Source: Bathynomus jamesi (Eukaryota; Arthropoda; Malacostraca; Isopoda; Cirolanidae). From it: 64,000 nucleotides of DNA. This document shows, in pieces, positions 45,233-56,353 of this stretch (its first letter is position 1; the number at the start of each line of letters is the position of its first letter). The notes beneath the pieces were generated by a model that did not search any database, was not told where the DNA came from, and saw only the letters and a program-made list of their open reading frames with translations. Location: positions 113,501 to 177,500 of the forward strand of contig JAJOZX010005633.1 of NCBI GenBank assembly GCA_023014485.1, given 5' to 3'. The position numbers and the translations under genes are program-made.

Positions 45233-45640
45233 GTGAGAATTTGGACCCATGGTCATGCTATTCATTAATTAACGAAAAAAGAAATACACACACAAATTAT
45301 TTATTTATTTATTTATTTTCCTTTCTTTTTCTTTTCTTCCCTTTCGATGGTTACGAGGGTTTTCTGACCTTTGCGTTTAATGATCTTTTTCCTGCCTTGC
45401 TTCAAAATTTCTCGAATGCCAACCTTAGTACGGTTTAAATATATACGTTAAACTGGTGATAATTTATGTAAACTGTATTGCACTTTCTTAACTTCACTGA
45501 ATTTCACTCAATAGTTTATATGCATAGATTCACTGATCCTTTATACACTTTCGGGTGTAAACAGAATAAACCGCCGAGTAGTTTATTCCCTTCTTATTTG
45601 GGTGTTAATACAGAGAGACACACACAACACGTCCATTCTC
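45233..45640. other. No gene seen
   Basis: A (TTTA)n tract at about 45299-45320 and T/C-rich sequence. No coding or terminal repeat pattern. Confidence 0.45.
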
Positions 45641-45643
45641 CAC

Positions 45644-45651
<8 letters not shown>

Positions 45652-45697
<46 letters not shown>
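45652..45697. repeat. (TA)n microsatellite
   Basis: About 23 uninterrupted TA units, immediately left of a long palindrome. Confidence 0.97.
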
Positions 45698-45700
<3 letters not shown>

Positions 45701-45701
<1 letters not shown>

Positions 45702-46105
45702 AAACACAGACCGTGCATGGAACAAGGAACTCTTCTGGGAAAATTAAATCCACTATAGTCCGAATAAGTAATGGTAAATGACAAATACCATAGTTTTTCT
45801 TTTTCATGATGCTAGCCCGACGTGGGCAACGGGTCTCTCGCAAAGAGATCCCATAAATATAGCTTCCCTCACCAGCTATCTGCAAAGCAGACAGGATCCA
45901 GCTTTGGGATCCTGTCTGCTTTGCAGATAGCTGGTGAGGGAAGCTATATTTATGGGACCTCTTTGCGAGAGACCCGTTGCCCACGTCGGGCTTGCATCAT
46001 GAAAAAGAAAAACTATGGTATTTGTCATTTACCATTATTTATTCAGACTATAGTGGATTTAATTATCCAGAAGAGTTCCTTGTTCCATGCACGGTCTGTG
46101 TGTAT
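45701..46105. repeat. Long palindrome with about 198-bp arms
   Basis: The left arm from ACACAGACCGTGCATGGAAC to GACAGGATCC is repeated inverted on the right, with a spacer of under 10 bases (around AGCTTTG at 45901) and few mismatches. The tip sequence GTTCCTTGTTCCAYGCACGG also occurs singly at 25630. Open frames on both arms are mirror translations; no protein family is recognised. Confidence 0.92.
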
Positions 46106-46200
46106 CATAAAAACTCAGGGAACCATTCTGAGTTCATTCCCATATATATATACATATATATAGTCATGCGGGTTGCTTCTACAAAGCTTCAATTTAATAT

Positions 46201-46725
46201 TTAGGAGAAATCCAATGACAAGGAGGAATGTAAATGCCATGAAAAGTCTTCTTTAATGCGCAACGTTTCGAGCAATACGCTCATCATCAGGCTAGATAAT
46301 AACAATATGAAATTAGAATCAATAAATAAATGTGAACAAGACAAAATAATTTCTATAAAACCTATTCATTAAAAGCAAATTTTAAAAAGACTAAAAGAAG
46401 AGGGTTAAATTCAGTTATAAAAATTTACATATAAAATTTCAAATTTACTATATGTAATTTAAAAATAGCTTTTTAAATTCTTGTAATTTTATATGTAAAT
46501 TTTTATAACTTTGAATTTAACCCTCTTCTTTTAGTCTTTTTAAAATTTGCTTTTAATGAATAGGTTTTATAGAAATTATTTTGTCTTGTTCACATTTATT
46601 TATTGATTCTAATTTCATATTGTTATTATCTAGCCTGATGATGAGCGTATTGCTCGAAACGTTGCGCATTAAAGAAGACTTTTCATGGGCATTTACATCC
46701 TCCTTATCATTGGATTTCTCCTAAA
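46201..46725. mobile_element. Penelope-like terminal palindrome
   Basis: Arms of about 250 bases are inverted around 46455. Near both tips is CTGATGATGAGCGTATTGCTCGAAACG, a stem (GAGC/GCTC) between CTGATGA and GAAAC, followed by TTGCGCATTAAAGAAGAC. This resembles the 3' terminal segments of Penelope-like elements, which can hold hammerhead motifs. No coding sequence. Confidence 0.7.
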
Positions 46726-46782
46726 TATATATATATATATATATATGCAAAGAAATCACAAAGCAATACGTGATCTTTTTAA

Positions 46783-46925
46783 TAAGCAAAGAACCACAGG
46801 GAAAAGGAAAAAGGAAACACGAAGTCCGAGCGCTTTCGTGATATATTCACATTTTCAGGAACATGTGAATATATCACGAAAGCGATCGGACTTGTGTTTC
46901 CTTTTCCCTGTGGTTCTTTGCTTAT
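46783..46925. mobile_element. Short Penelope-like terminal palindrome
   Basis: GCAAAGAACCACAGGGAAAA through ATATATTCACA is mirrored by TGTGAATATATCACGAAAGC through TTCCCTGTGGTTCTTTGC. CACGAAAGCG next to a short stem resembles another Penelope terminal variant. It is bracketed by (TA)n on both sides. Confidence 0.7.
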
Positions 46926-46933
46926 ATATATAT

Positions 46934-46965
<32 letters not shown>

Positions 46966-48332
46966 CAGGGTTCCAAAAAACCTTAGCCCCCCATTTGCAG
47001 CTTACATGTTTACTTATATCGAAATAGTTTTTAGTGATTATAAAAATATATAAAATTCTTTATTTATTGCAGGTATTAAAATTACTCTAGCTGATAAAGT
47101 GATAATATAATGGCTTCTCAATTAATTGGTGATTCGGAGAGGCAACGTGTGATAGATCGCATACGAGCAATAACATTTTGGGAAGCTCGTGATGCTGGAG
47201 CCACCTTTATAACACGTTCATGGTTGCCAAAAAGTTGCGAAGAAGTGAGGACTTCGTCAAAAGAAATTGGAATAAAACTTTGGATGAATGTGAAATGGAT
47301 ACAACCAAATCTGGGCGCCAAATTTGCCACTCTCTCGGAAACAAAGGACATCATTGAAAGCGGTACGCGTAAGCGGAAAAACAGCTGTGCTAAACTTTCT
47401 AGAGAGATCGAAGTGTTGAGAGGAAAGATCGTTAGTGGTGAGATCATTCGACTGTACCGTCATAGGCAAGGTTTAAAGCCTTGGCATGAACTTCCAAAGC
47501 CAAGAAAAACTCAACTTAACATCGATGACAGAAAGTGGTTTGCCCATTATCTTGAAGATTGGGATGTGGATGATTTCATGCATTTAGCTGTCTCCGATGA
47601 ATTTTTTGTTTACGTAACACGTCGGCCTAACTACCAAAATGATCGAGTGTGGGCCACAACACCAGATGAAATCGATGACAATAAAAATTATCGCGAATTA
47701 TTAAAAAGTCCAGACTGTGTTGGTGTGTTTGTTTTGTTCACTGCAAAGAAGCTCATGTGGGTGCTGAAGCCAAATGGTCAGAGTTGGGATGGACAGTATT
47801 TTCGTGATATTATTCTATCCCAGCATGTCATCCCTTTTCTAAGAAACCCAAACAATGTTATGGATGTCGATCAGGTCACACTTCTGCACGATAAGGCCCC
47901 CTGCTTTAAGGCATTAGCCACTCAACAGTTGTTGCGGAACCATGAGATCGATTTCTTTGGAAATGAAGAATGGCCAGGAAATTCTCCTGACCTGAATGTC
48001 TGTGAACACATTGGATCAGTTATAAAGGACAAGGTTGAATGTCTCTTGTTTCAAGAACCTGCAGCAAATCGATTTTCGAAGGATACAATGACGCAACACA
48101 TTGAAACTGTTTTAGCAAATTTGCGTAACGATCACGATCTATTCATGTCACTTTTGGCAAGCTACCCAAAGCGAATTCAGGCTGTTTTGGAAACCAATGG
48201 CGGGAACACCAAGTTTTAATTGTTTCTCATTAAATGCAGGATTAAATTCTCTTTTGTAAAGTATGTTTAGTTTTACTGTACCTCTAATGGTTTAGGCCAT
48301 GGGCGGGGGGGCTAAGGTTTATTGGAGCCCCG
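46966..48332 (+). mobile_element. Tc1-like DD37E transposon, structurally complete
   Basis: The TIRs CAGGGTTCCAAAAAACCTTAGCCCCCC (left) and inverse CGGGGCTCCAATAAACCTTAGCCCCCC (right) are flanked by TA. The 1367-bp body holds one uninterrupted transposase frame. Size and structure are those of an autonomous element. It lies inside (TA)n sequence. Confidence 0.93.
47110..48219 (+). CDS. Transposase, DD37E type, open frame
   Basis: 369 codons from ATG 47110 to TAA 48217-48219, a normal length for Tc1-group enzymes. The N-terminal half should contain the DNA-binding helix-turn-helix units but aligns poorly with relatives (FITRSWLPKSCEEVRTSSKE), perhaps through compensating shifts. Then come LPKPRKTQLNIDDRKWFAHY, LAVSDEFFVYVTRRPNYQND with the first aspartate, GVFVLFTAKKLMWVLKPNGQ, LLHDKAPCFKA with the second, and EWPGNSPDLNVCEHIGSVIK with the third residue. 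There are 37 residues between the second aspartate and the glutamate in VCEH, so DD37E. It cuts and pastes DNA at TA sites in the nucleus (family knowledge). Activity is uncertain because of the N-terminal anomaly. Confidence 0.85.
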   Translation: MASQLIGDSERQRVIDRIRAITFWEARDAGATFITRSWLPKSCEEVRTSSKEIGIKLWMNVKWIQPNLGAKFATLSETKDIIESGTRKRKNSCAKLSREIEVLRGKIVSGEIIRLYRHRQGLKPWHELPKPRKTQLNIDDRKWFAHYLEDWDVDDFMHLAVSDEFFVYVTRRPNYQNDRVWATTPDEIDDNKNYRELLKSPDCVGVFVLFTAKKLMWVLKPNGQSWDGQYFRDIILSQHVIPFLRNPNNVMDVDQVTLLHDKAPCFKALATQQLLRNHEIDFFGNEEWPGNSPDLNVCEHIGSVIKDKVECLLFQEPAANRFSKDTMTQHIETVLANLRNDHDLFMSLLASYPKRIQAVLETNGGNTKF

Positions 48333-48991
48333 TATATATATATACACGAAACCCTCATTCCTGAAATAGTTGCCGATGTTTTCCCATAAATGTAATGTAA
48401 TAAATGTAGTAAATTAACTGAATCCCATTAATTATATCTAAAAAGCTTCCATGCTTCCAACGGCATATTCAGATTAGAATACTGTGAATATATTATTACC
48501 ATATCAGATACCTAAATTGTATAGAAAAATACTGAAAAAAATATTATAAAACTCTATGTAACTTGTATTCTTTTTCTGAATAAAAGTTTGGTTTGTTTAT
48601 AAATTCACACCTAAATTATTTCAGTAATAATATAGACACTGGAATAAATAATAATACTGTACAGATTTCAATTATTTATTTACACATTTACAATCCAAGT
48701 AACTGAATTGAAATAAAAATATTCCCTCTTAAAACAATATACAATCATATTACTCAAGATGAATTTTATACGAGTGGGTATAAATTAGGTTTCAGCCCAA
48801 ATAACCTACATCATAATGTTCTGTTGATAAAAAATTGACTTCATTACAATATAACGAGACTTGGCAAATTGCTGCATGATTCAGCTCTTTTGCTTTGAAA
48901 TTACAAATTATTTATTTGTTTTCTTATATAGTAAGATCAATATAATGTCTTCCTTTCTGTAAAATACTTTGAAATTCTGAATGATATATAT

Positions 48992-49079
<88 letters not shown>

Positions 49080-49766
49080 ACTTTGAAAACATTGATGAGG
49101 CAAGTTATTTGTATTAAAATAATTTTTAACTGCTAATATGAGCACATTTGCTAACGGTATCAAATCATGTACTAAATTTGGTCCCATTTAATTCAAGATA
49201 CTGTTGGTAACATTTGTTTACGTAGCAATTAAAAATTATTTCGATGCAGAGTTGTATGAATGTAAAAGAGAATATAGTGACAGTTAACTGTCGAACACCT
49301 GCACTGAAATGTATATTAAAAACTAAATAAATTTTAATACACCATTTAAAATTATTTTGAAATAATGAGTTTGAAAAGTTATAACCGTATAATCGCATGG
49401 CTACAAGAATACTTCATGTTATGTTGTAAATAATGTATAAATAATGTGTGTGTGTGTGTATATATCATATATTGGAGTCATTGAGTTCTTATTTTGGACA
49501 TGTATAAAGCCTGGGACAATCAGACGGTACTATTGCAAGAGTACTGGTTCCAAGGAATTGAATACAGGGGTAGCTAAATTATCTATCTAAAATTGATGAT
49601 GATTACGCATTCCATCCATCTCCACCAGTAGACTTATTCAGTGAGTACGTAATGAGTATAGTGCTGTGGCAGGCCCTTTGGAAATGTTGGCTTCTCATCA
49701 AGAAAATTTACAAATGTGTTAGATTGGTCCCAAACGCTAGAGATAAACGAAGGATCTTAATCTTAA
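48333..49766. other. No gene; long (TA)n
   Basis: (TA)n at 48985-49076 and (TG)n at about 49446-49459. Open frames here are AT-repeat translations. Nothing else is recognised. Confidence 0.55.
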
Positions 49767-49857
49767 CCCTCTTAGGCCGGAGGTCTTTTCCGAGACTGAA
49801 TAAATTCGTCTGGAGTTAACCAGAACAGTCAGTAAAGTAACACTGGGCGCTAGAGGG
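49767..49857. mobile_element. piggyBac-like MITE, copy 2
   Basis: CCCTCTTAGGCCGGAG... to ...GGGCGCTAGAGGG between TTAA at 49763-49766 and 49858-49861. Same family as 45141 and 58803. Confidence 0.7.
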
Positions 49858-49888
49858 TTAAGGCATTTTGTGCAGCACTAGGGAATGT

Positions 49889-50387
49889 GGTAAATCTCTA
49901 GAGCGCTCCATTTTTCAATATTAAACATACACTCATAAAACATATACCATTTGAAAGCTCACATTTTTCTGAGTCTAAAAATGTAGTAATCCAAAAGTAT
50001 CAATAGCAAATAAGTAACTAGGTTTAAATATAAAACCCTATACTGATCAATTTGTGATGGGTGATCTTTACGGGGGCTCTGCCCCCGTACCCCCGAGACC
50101 TAAATTATACAAATGATAATGTAATAACATATTCATGTTAGGTTAGCGTAACAATTACCAAAAATACCATCTTACAACACAGACTGAAGATTTATAACTT
50201 AGCCAACCTTTATAATGTAGTTAATGACGTCACGCGTCAAACAATTAATTAAATCGTTACTTTTTATTTGCTATTGATACTTTTGGATTACTACATTTTT
50301 AGACTCAGGAAAATGTGAGCTTTCAAATGGTATATGTTTTATGAGTATGTTTAATATTGAAAAATGGAGCGCTCCTAGAGATTATCC
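49889..50387. mobile_element. Long-TIR MITE with GGGAATGT duplication
   Basis: The left end GGTAAATCTCTAGAGCGCTC and right end inverse GGATAATCTCTAGGAGCGCT continue as TIRs for about 125 bases (TCAATATTAAACATAC, AAGCTCACATTTT, GTAGTAATCCAAAAGTATC). A perfect 8-bp GGGAATGT flanks it (49881-49888 and 50388-50395). The centre holds a GC-rich hairpin ACGGGGGCTCTGCCCCCGT. P-type and hAT elements both make 8-bp duplications; the class is not settled. Confidence 0.88.
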
Positions 50388-50388
50388 G

Positions 50389-50826
50389 GGAATGTTTTTG
50401 GAGATTTTTCTGTAGTTTTGACAGATGACACGAATGTAGTAATTTTTGATAAATTAAACTCGGACGATGGCGTGGAAACACCCTATATAAATCCGAAAAT
50501 CTGAGTGCAGTTGTCAGACAAACGAGCTGAAGTACTGTAATTCTCTGCATTATTCGAAGATTACAAGACCGAAATTCAAAAGAAACAGTGATGAGAATAA
50601 TGAAAGAGGCTTTGCAAAGCATCGAGATTGATAGAATTATTTGGTTGATTACCACGTTCCTTTCAAAATTGTGTTAAATCGGAGTTTGAAGTACAAGAAA
50701 GAAATACTGGTCATTAGTGAGGTTTGTCATTTTTCTTTTTTTTTTAAATTGATCAAATATTTTTCTCTTAAACCCCCAAAATCGGTACAGAATTTCGTTA
50801 CAACCCTTTAATGTACAACAATTTGA
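50389..50826 (+). repeat. Mariner-like remnant, homologous to 26664-27060
   Basis: The forward sequence matches the reverse of 26664-27060 in order (TCGGACGATGGCGTGGAAAC, GGCTTTGCAAAGCATCGAGATT, CCTTTCAAAATTGTGTTAAA). It hosts the MITE at 49889-50387 at its left edge. Confidence 0.65.
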
Positions 50827-50929
50827 ATAAATATACCGCTTTTATATGCAAATTAAATTTTTATAGGATTACCTAATTTTTATATTTTTTTTAACACATG
50901 GCGATAAAAGATGGGTAGACTGTTGTTAT

Positions 50930-51070
50930 AATTTACTAATAACCGAAGCGAACAAGTTATAAGGTTCAAAGGACAAAACCACAATGAGAATTGGGTTTAT
51001 TGAGAGCAAGCGCTTTTGGCCTATACTAAGATTGTCATCGGGTTCTTTATTACTCACACCTAATGAACAC
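50930..51070 (-). repeat. Penelope-like 3' end fragment
   Basis: In reverse, CCCGATGACAATCTTAGTAT followed by AGGCCAAAAGCGCTTGCTCT resembles Penelope terminal segments with a small stem and an AAAGCG box. It is a single short fragment with no coding part; the assignment is tentative. Confidence 0.4.
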
Positions 51071-52789
51071 TTTAGTATTGGCGAAAAGATTGTACTCCTA
51101 ATAAATCCATTACTTAATGTGGCTTTATTGCCTTAATTCAACTCCTCGTAATTGAGAATATTCACCTAATACAGGTCCAGGTAGAGCATGCGGACAATCA
51201 GCTTCTTCTTTTGACTGAACCAACAAAAGCCTTTATAATAACAAGTTTCCCAGGAAAAAAAATCTGTCTTTTGTAATATGACCTGTTTCTATCTCCCAAA
51301 GGACTAATATCTTGTCCAAGGGCGATGAAGACAATTCAGGGAGGGGGAGTGATTCATCTACTCTCGTTCGATTTATTCGAGTCAAACATGCGATATGACG
51401 TCACTAGAGTGATGAAACGTAAAGGTGACTTCCGTTAAATAGGCCTATACGAGTATATGCAATGTAGTCAGAATTAATGCGTTAACAAAAATGCAAGTTT
51501 GTACCGCCACCGCAATTCCTAACAACTAAACCAGAAGAAACTAAAGACAAGAGATAAATAAAGTTACAAGGACAAGAGTAAGCCTCAAAGACCTTTCGGT
51601 CCAGTCGGGGAAATTCCTGTTATTAAACTGGATAAAAAAGCATAAGGTTCTCTCCCCACCCTCCGATCCCTCCCCGACAGAGGCGGGTACGGAAAAAGGT
51701 TGAGGAACATACCTTGACCTTGGAAAAGTAGCCAAGGCAATTTTACAGGAGAGAAGAAAATATTTAAACTAACCCGACAATTACGTTATGCACACGTAGG
51801 AACCGTACACTAGAGAGCATGGTTGTATAAACTAACATAATAATATATTTCTGCTAATCGTATATCAACTACTTGGTATCGTCACAAAAACCTCGAACGT
51901 ATGTTTTTGGATTTTATACAAAATATTTACAGCTCTATTTACCTAGGTATCGGGCCAACGAAGACCTTATGGCCTACCCAGGTTAGCCTCAAAAGCAAAC
52001 TTTCGATGTCTACACCCATGTACGCGAAAGCTATCACGAAAGGAATTGAAACATGAATTGAGGATGGAAATCAGATTTTCCACGCCATGTCCTCACCCTT
52101 CACATGCACCCAGCCCACCATGAGAAGGAAGAGAAAAAAAAGAAATACGAACGCAGAAACGCAACTTTACCTCACCTAATCCATACCAAGCATTTTTTTT
52201 TGTTTTTTGTTCATCGGGAAATTATGTATTTCTACAAACTACGTATCTAGTCTATTAACAAGACAGGCGAGTATGTGGGCGTGCTTTCTTTAATTGGATG
52301 TCTGTGATGTGTATGTGTTTGTCAACTCTTTGAATGTCGCTGAGTGTCAACGTAGGTCTTCTGCCGTAAAAAGGTGTTTATGCGGTAAGTGATATAGTGA
52401 GTCGTTCATACTTCGCGGTTTCGTGCCACCACGAGAATAGAGAAAATTTCTTTCGTGAAAGGAATATAAGTGGGAGGTCCCTGTATCTATTCTAGTGTAC
52501 TTGTGCCTTATGGAGAATGAAAGTGTTTCGTGAGTGACCACCCGTTGTTCCTACTGCGAATTCACGTCTTCCACCTAGAGGTGTTTATGAGGCAAGAGGA
52601 TCAAAAAACGAGTTGGTCGATGGCTGCTCATGCTATATGGGCACAATGCAACTAGAGACGTCTCTCTAAAGTCGGTGGAGGACTAAGTGTAAGAGAGTAA
52701 ATGTTTAAATAAACTCATGCGGGGTTACGTTATAACACTATTTTCAAAATACTGTACTTATTTAATCGACTCTTAAATTATGTTCGATG
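51071..52789. other. No gene recognised
   Basis: Mostly non-repetitive in this window. Two reverse frames of 64 codons (51735-51541 and 52541-52347) have no recognisable domain and are probably chance. Confidence 0.4.
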
Positions 52790-53159
52790 GGGAACAGTCT
52801 TAAACCCTGAGTGTATTCAGAACTTTGAATTGCCTAATTTTAAACATATTTACACTTTGGCTTGAAACAACTTCCGAGAGAAGTTGGTTCCAGATAGTAA
52901 CTATTTTATGGAAGAAATTACCGCGGATGGAGGTACTAAATGTTTTTAGTTCCAATTTAAATCCATTATTTGTTGTCGGATTGATATTAAATGAGAATAA
53001 TTTCCTGTAGTCTATCCTGTTTATTCCATTGAGCATATTGAGAACTTGAATAAACTGACCGCGTGGTCTCATGGTCTCTAAGGTAAACAGATTTGTTTAA
53101 GTTGAATGGCAACTACCAAGTATCAGCCCATTTGCCCAACCTATCAACCTATAACACAC

Positions 53160-56100
53160 AAACACCACACACAGAAGCCATAAAACAGCAGATACAACAG
53201 CTCAACACAGAAATAAACAACAAACTCAAAGAAAAACAAACAGAAACATTCAGGGAATTCATAACAACACTAAACCACTCCACAGATACATCCAGGCTAT
53301 ACAAGACTATAAACAGCATTACCCACTCTAACAGCGGCATTCACACCTCTCAGCGGCTATCTGTCGCAGCCAAAATAATATCCCAACATATACACAACAA
53401 GCTAACATTCTAGTTAATCACTACGCAAAGATAAGTCACTTAAACAGAGACAACAACCAGAAACACGAAGACAGACAAACAGCCAGACACAAGAAAACCT
53501 ACAGACTCGACACGACCATTACACCCTTCAATACAGACCAGACCACCAAGATCATCAAAAACATTAAGAATTCGAAGGCTACTGGACCAGACAACATATC
53601 TAACATACACCTTAAACACTTGGGCCCACAAGGAATACTAGCTCTCACAAATATCAGCACATATTCATACCAACACTGTATTATTCCTGACATATGGAAA
53701 CAAGGTAAAATTATTACACTACTCAAACCAAACAAAAATCCAACAGAACCAGCTTCCTATAGACCCATTACTTTACTATGCACACCTTCCAAAGTAACAG
53801 AAAGACTAATCTTACAAATCACCAACCCACACATTCCACTATCGCCTACTCAACATGGATTCAGACCTCACCACTCAACCACGACATTACTCACTAACCT
53901 CACGCAGCACATCATGGATGGCATCAACTCCAGACGACCAGCTCAACGTACACTATTAGCAACAATAGACTTAGTAAAGCATTTGATGCTATCCCACGCT
54001 TCCCTCATAAACAAAATACTCAACACAAACATGCACAATAACACCAAAAGGTGGCTGAGCAACTATCTTTCAGGAAGATACTCACATGTCACATTTAATG
54101 GCAAGTCATCCAAAACCAAGCTTTTTCCGAACGGGGTCCCTCAAGGCTCTGTTCTCTCACCAACACTGTTCAACTTATACATGCATGACATTCCAACACC
54201 CATAGATAACAAGCTTACCTTATCATCATATGCAGATGATTTTGCGTATAGTATGTCAGGGAAAGATTTAACAAGCGTAGAGCAGGAAAAAGATTTAGGA
54301 GTTATAGTCACTGGTGATTTAAAAGTAGCGAAACAAAGTACAGCGGCGGTCAATAAGGCGAACAAAGTGTCAGGTTTTATAGCTCGAAATTTTGAGTACA
54401 AATCGCGCGATATTATAGTTCCTCTTTATAAATCATTAGTTAGACCACATTTGGAGTACGCGGTCCAATTTTGGAATCCGCATATGCGCAAAGATATAGA
54501 CAAAATCGAAAGAGTTCAAAGACGAGCAACTAAGATGATTCCGTCTCTTAGGTCAAAGTCGTACGAGGATAGGCTTAAAGAGTTAAAATTGACTACACTC
54601 GAGACTAGGAGGTTAAGGGGTGATCTAATCCAGGTTTTCAAAATTATGAATGGGTTTGATAACGTAGATAGAGATAGCTTTTTCGAAATATCTCAATATA
54701 ATAGGACTAGAAATAACGGGTGTAAGTTGACAAGTAGAAGGTTCGAGACAGCAGTTGCGAAAACTTTTTTACGCATAGAATAGTAAATAGCTGGAATAGT
54801 TTGCCGGTAGAAGTAATTAGTAGCACGTCTATAAACATGTTTAAGAATCGATTGGACGCGCATGTTGATAGAAAGGGTATAGTTTAAGATAGTAAAATTA
54901 AGGCTTTGTGGGGATAGATCCCACAGCTCAACACAAGTGTTGTGGGATATAGGGAGGCAGCGTCTTGGGTTAGGGGATACTCTCTGTCCTTACACACCCC
55001 ATTTAAAGAGATTCCTCTGCCGAGCGGTGCCCCCCATAGTACTGTGAGGTATTGAAAAACTCATGATCTTCACTTGCCCCACAAACACCTTTAAATGGGA
55101 GACCCATAATGGGTGCACACACATTTCTACATTACTGTACAGTCTTTACAGCCACACCAACACTTTTCCTCGTATGTGTATACACAATACACGATTACGA
55201 ACACAGTTAGGTAGACCAGCCATGAGTGGATCCTAGGGTCTTTGTTGGTCTGAAACATTATAACATTATAACATCGACACCGCTACAAATAACCTACAAA
55301 CATACATAAACAGTATACAAGACTGGCTCACACACAATAGACTCAAAGTAGCGCCCACAAAATCAACCATCACCTTGCTTACAAGCAACACAAAAGAACA
55401 CCAGGTAATTCCACAGCTTACACTAAACAACATCAACATTCCACACACTCACAGGACCAAAATACTTGGGGTCACATACAACACATCATTATCTTTTGCA
55501 AACCACATTCAGGACATTAAAAACAAATGTACGTCAAGACTTAACACGCTTAGGGTACTAACAGGCACAAACTTTGGACACCAGCAGGAAACAACATCAC
55601 TTATATACAAACAATATATTCGCTCAGTTATGGACTATGCTAGCCCATGCTGGGCACCCATTATCTCAAACACACACATAAACACCTTACAGACAATACA
55701 AAACAACGCACTTCGTATCATTACAGGATGCACTCAAACAACACCAATAGAACACCTGCACACTGAAACAAAAATACTGAAAGTTAGGGAACATTTAGAC
55801 ATGAGGGAAACACAATTCATGGCAGCAGCGACAACTAACCCACAACACCCTTGCCACTACATGTACAATCATGCACCAACACCTCGCACCATTAAGGTAA
55901 CACCAGAGAGATATTATAACCAAATACTCCATTCCATACCACGCCCCACAGACATCACACAGTACAGAAAACACATACACACACACCTAACCCACAAAGC
56001 ACTGACACAACTCGGTCCGAATGCGGTCCTAGGTGCGAAGCCGCCACCCATTAACAGGTCAGAGATCAGCCTGAGCAGATCGGATCGAGTTAACTTAGTA

Positions 56101-56353
56101 CGATTCCGATGTGGACATCACCCCAACTTACGGACATAAACACAGACTAGACAACTCCATAGACGACACCTGCCACCTGTGCCAGGACACACCACAAACA
56201 ATTGAACACATTATGACAGACTGTACCGCTCTAGCACAACAACGAACACAACACAACATCACTAGTGCGCTGAACCTCTGGTCCACTCCGGAGAGGGCGA
56301 TCGGTTACCTGCGTGCCGCCGGCTTGCTCGATCAGGGTGGGCTGATCGGCTAA
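53160..56353 (+). pseudogene. ORF2 of the forward LINE (RT and C-terminal zinc knuckle)
   Basis: 53160-53413 is an RT-upstream helical region (LNTEINNKLKEKQTETFREF). 53500-54245 is the RT: SKATGPDNISNIHLKHLGPQ, PASYRPITLLCTPSKVTERL, TQHGFRPHHSTTTLL, a damaged motif A (TIDLVKHLMLSHAS), motif B NGVPQGSVLSPTLFNLYMHD and motif C SSYADDF. After the inserted fragment, 55270-56353 continues with NNLQTYINSIQDWLTHNRLK, KILGVTYNTSLSFANHI, YASPCWAPIISN and a C-terminal CHLCQDTPQTIEHIMTDC knuckle. A shift near 56130 and others make it defective. It groups with jockey/R1-like families on these motifs (inference). Confidence 0.85.
54246..55268 (+). pseudogene. Second CR1-like fragment inserted beside YADD
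   Basis: The sequence begins within SGKDLTSVEQEKDLGVIVTG and runs through SLVRPHLEYAVQFWNPHMRK, IERVQRRATKMIPSLR and LTTLETRRLRGDLIQVFKIM to a stop at 54781-54783. A shifted WNSLPVEVISST and NMFKNRLDAHV follow to 54886. The 3' UTR ends GTCTTTGTTGGTCTGAAACA with (TTATAACA)2 at about 55268. It is 5' truncated and reads in frame with the host LINE. The left junction is approximate. Confidence 0.82.

Noticed and set aside
45822..46163. 113-codon frame on both strands as a protein gene
   Set aside because: The frame crosses the palindrome centre, is mirrored on the other strand and ends in TA-repeat translation.
53620..54783. Single long reverse transcriptase gene
   Set aside because: The two halves belong to different LINE families; the join is an insertion boundary.
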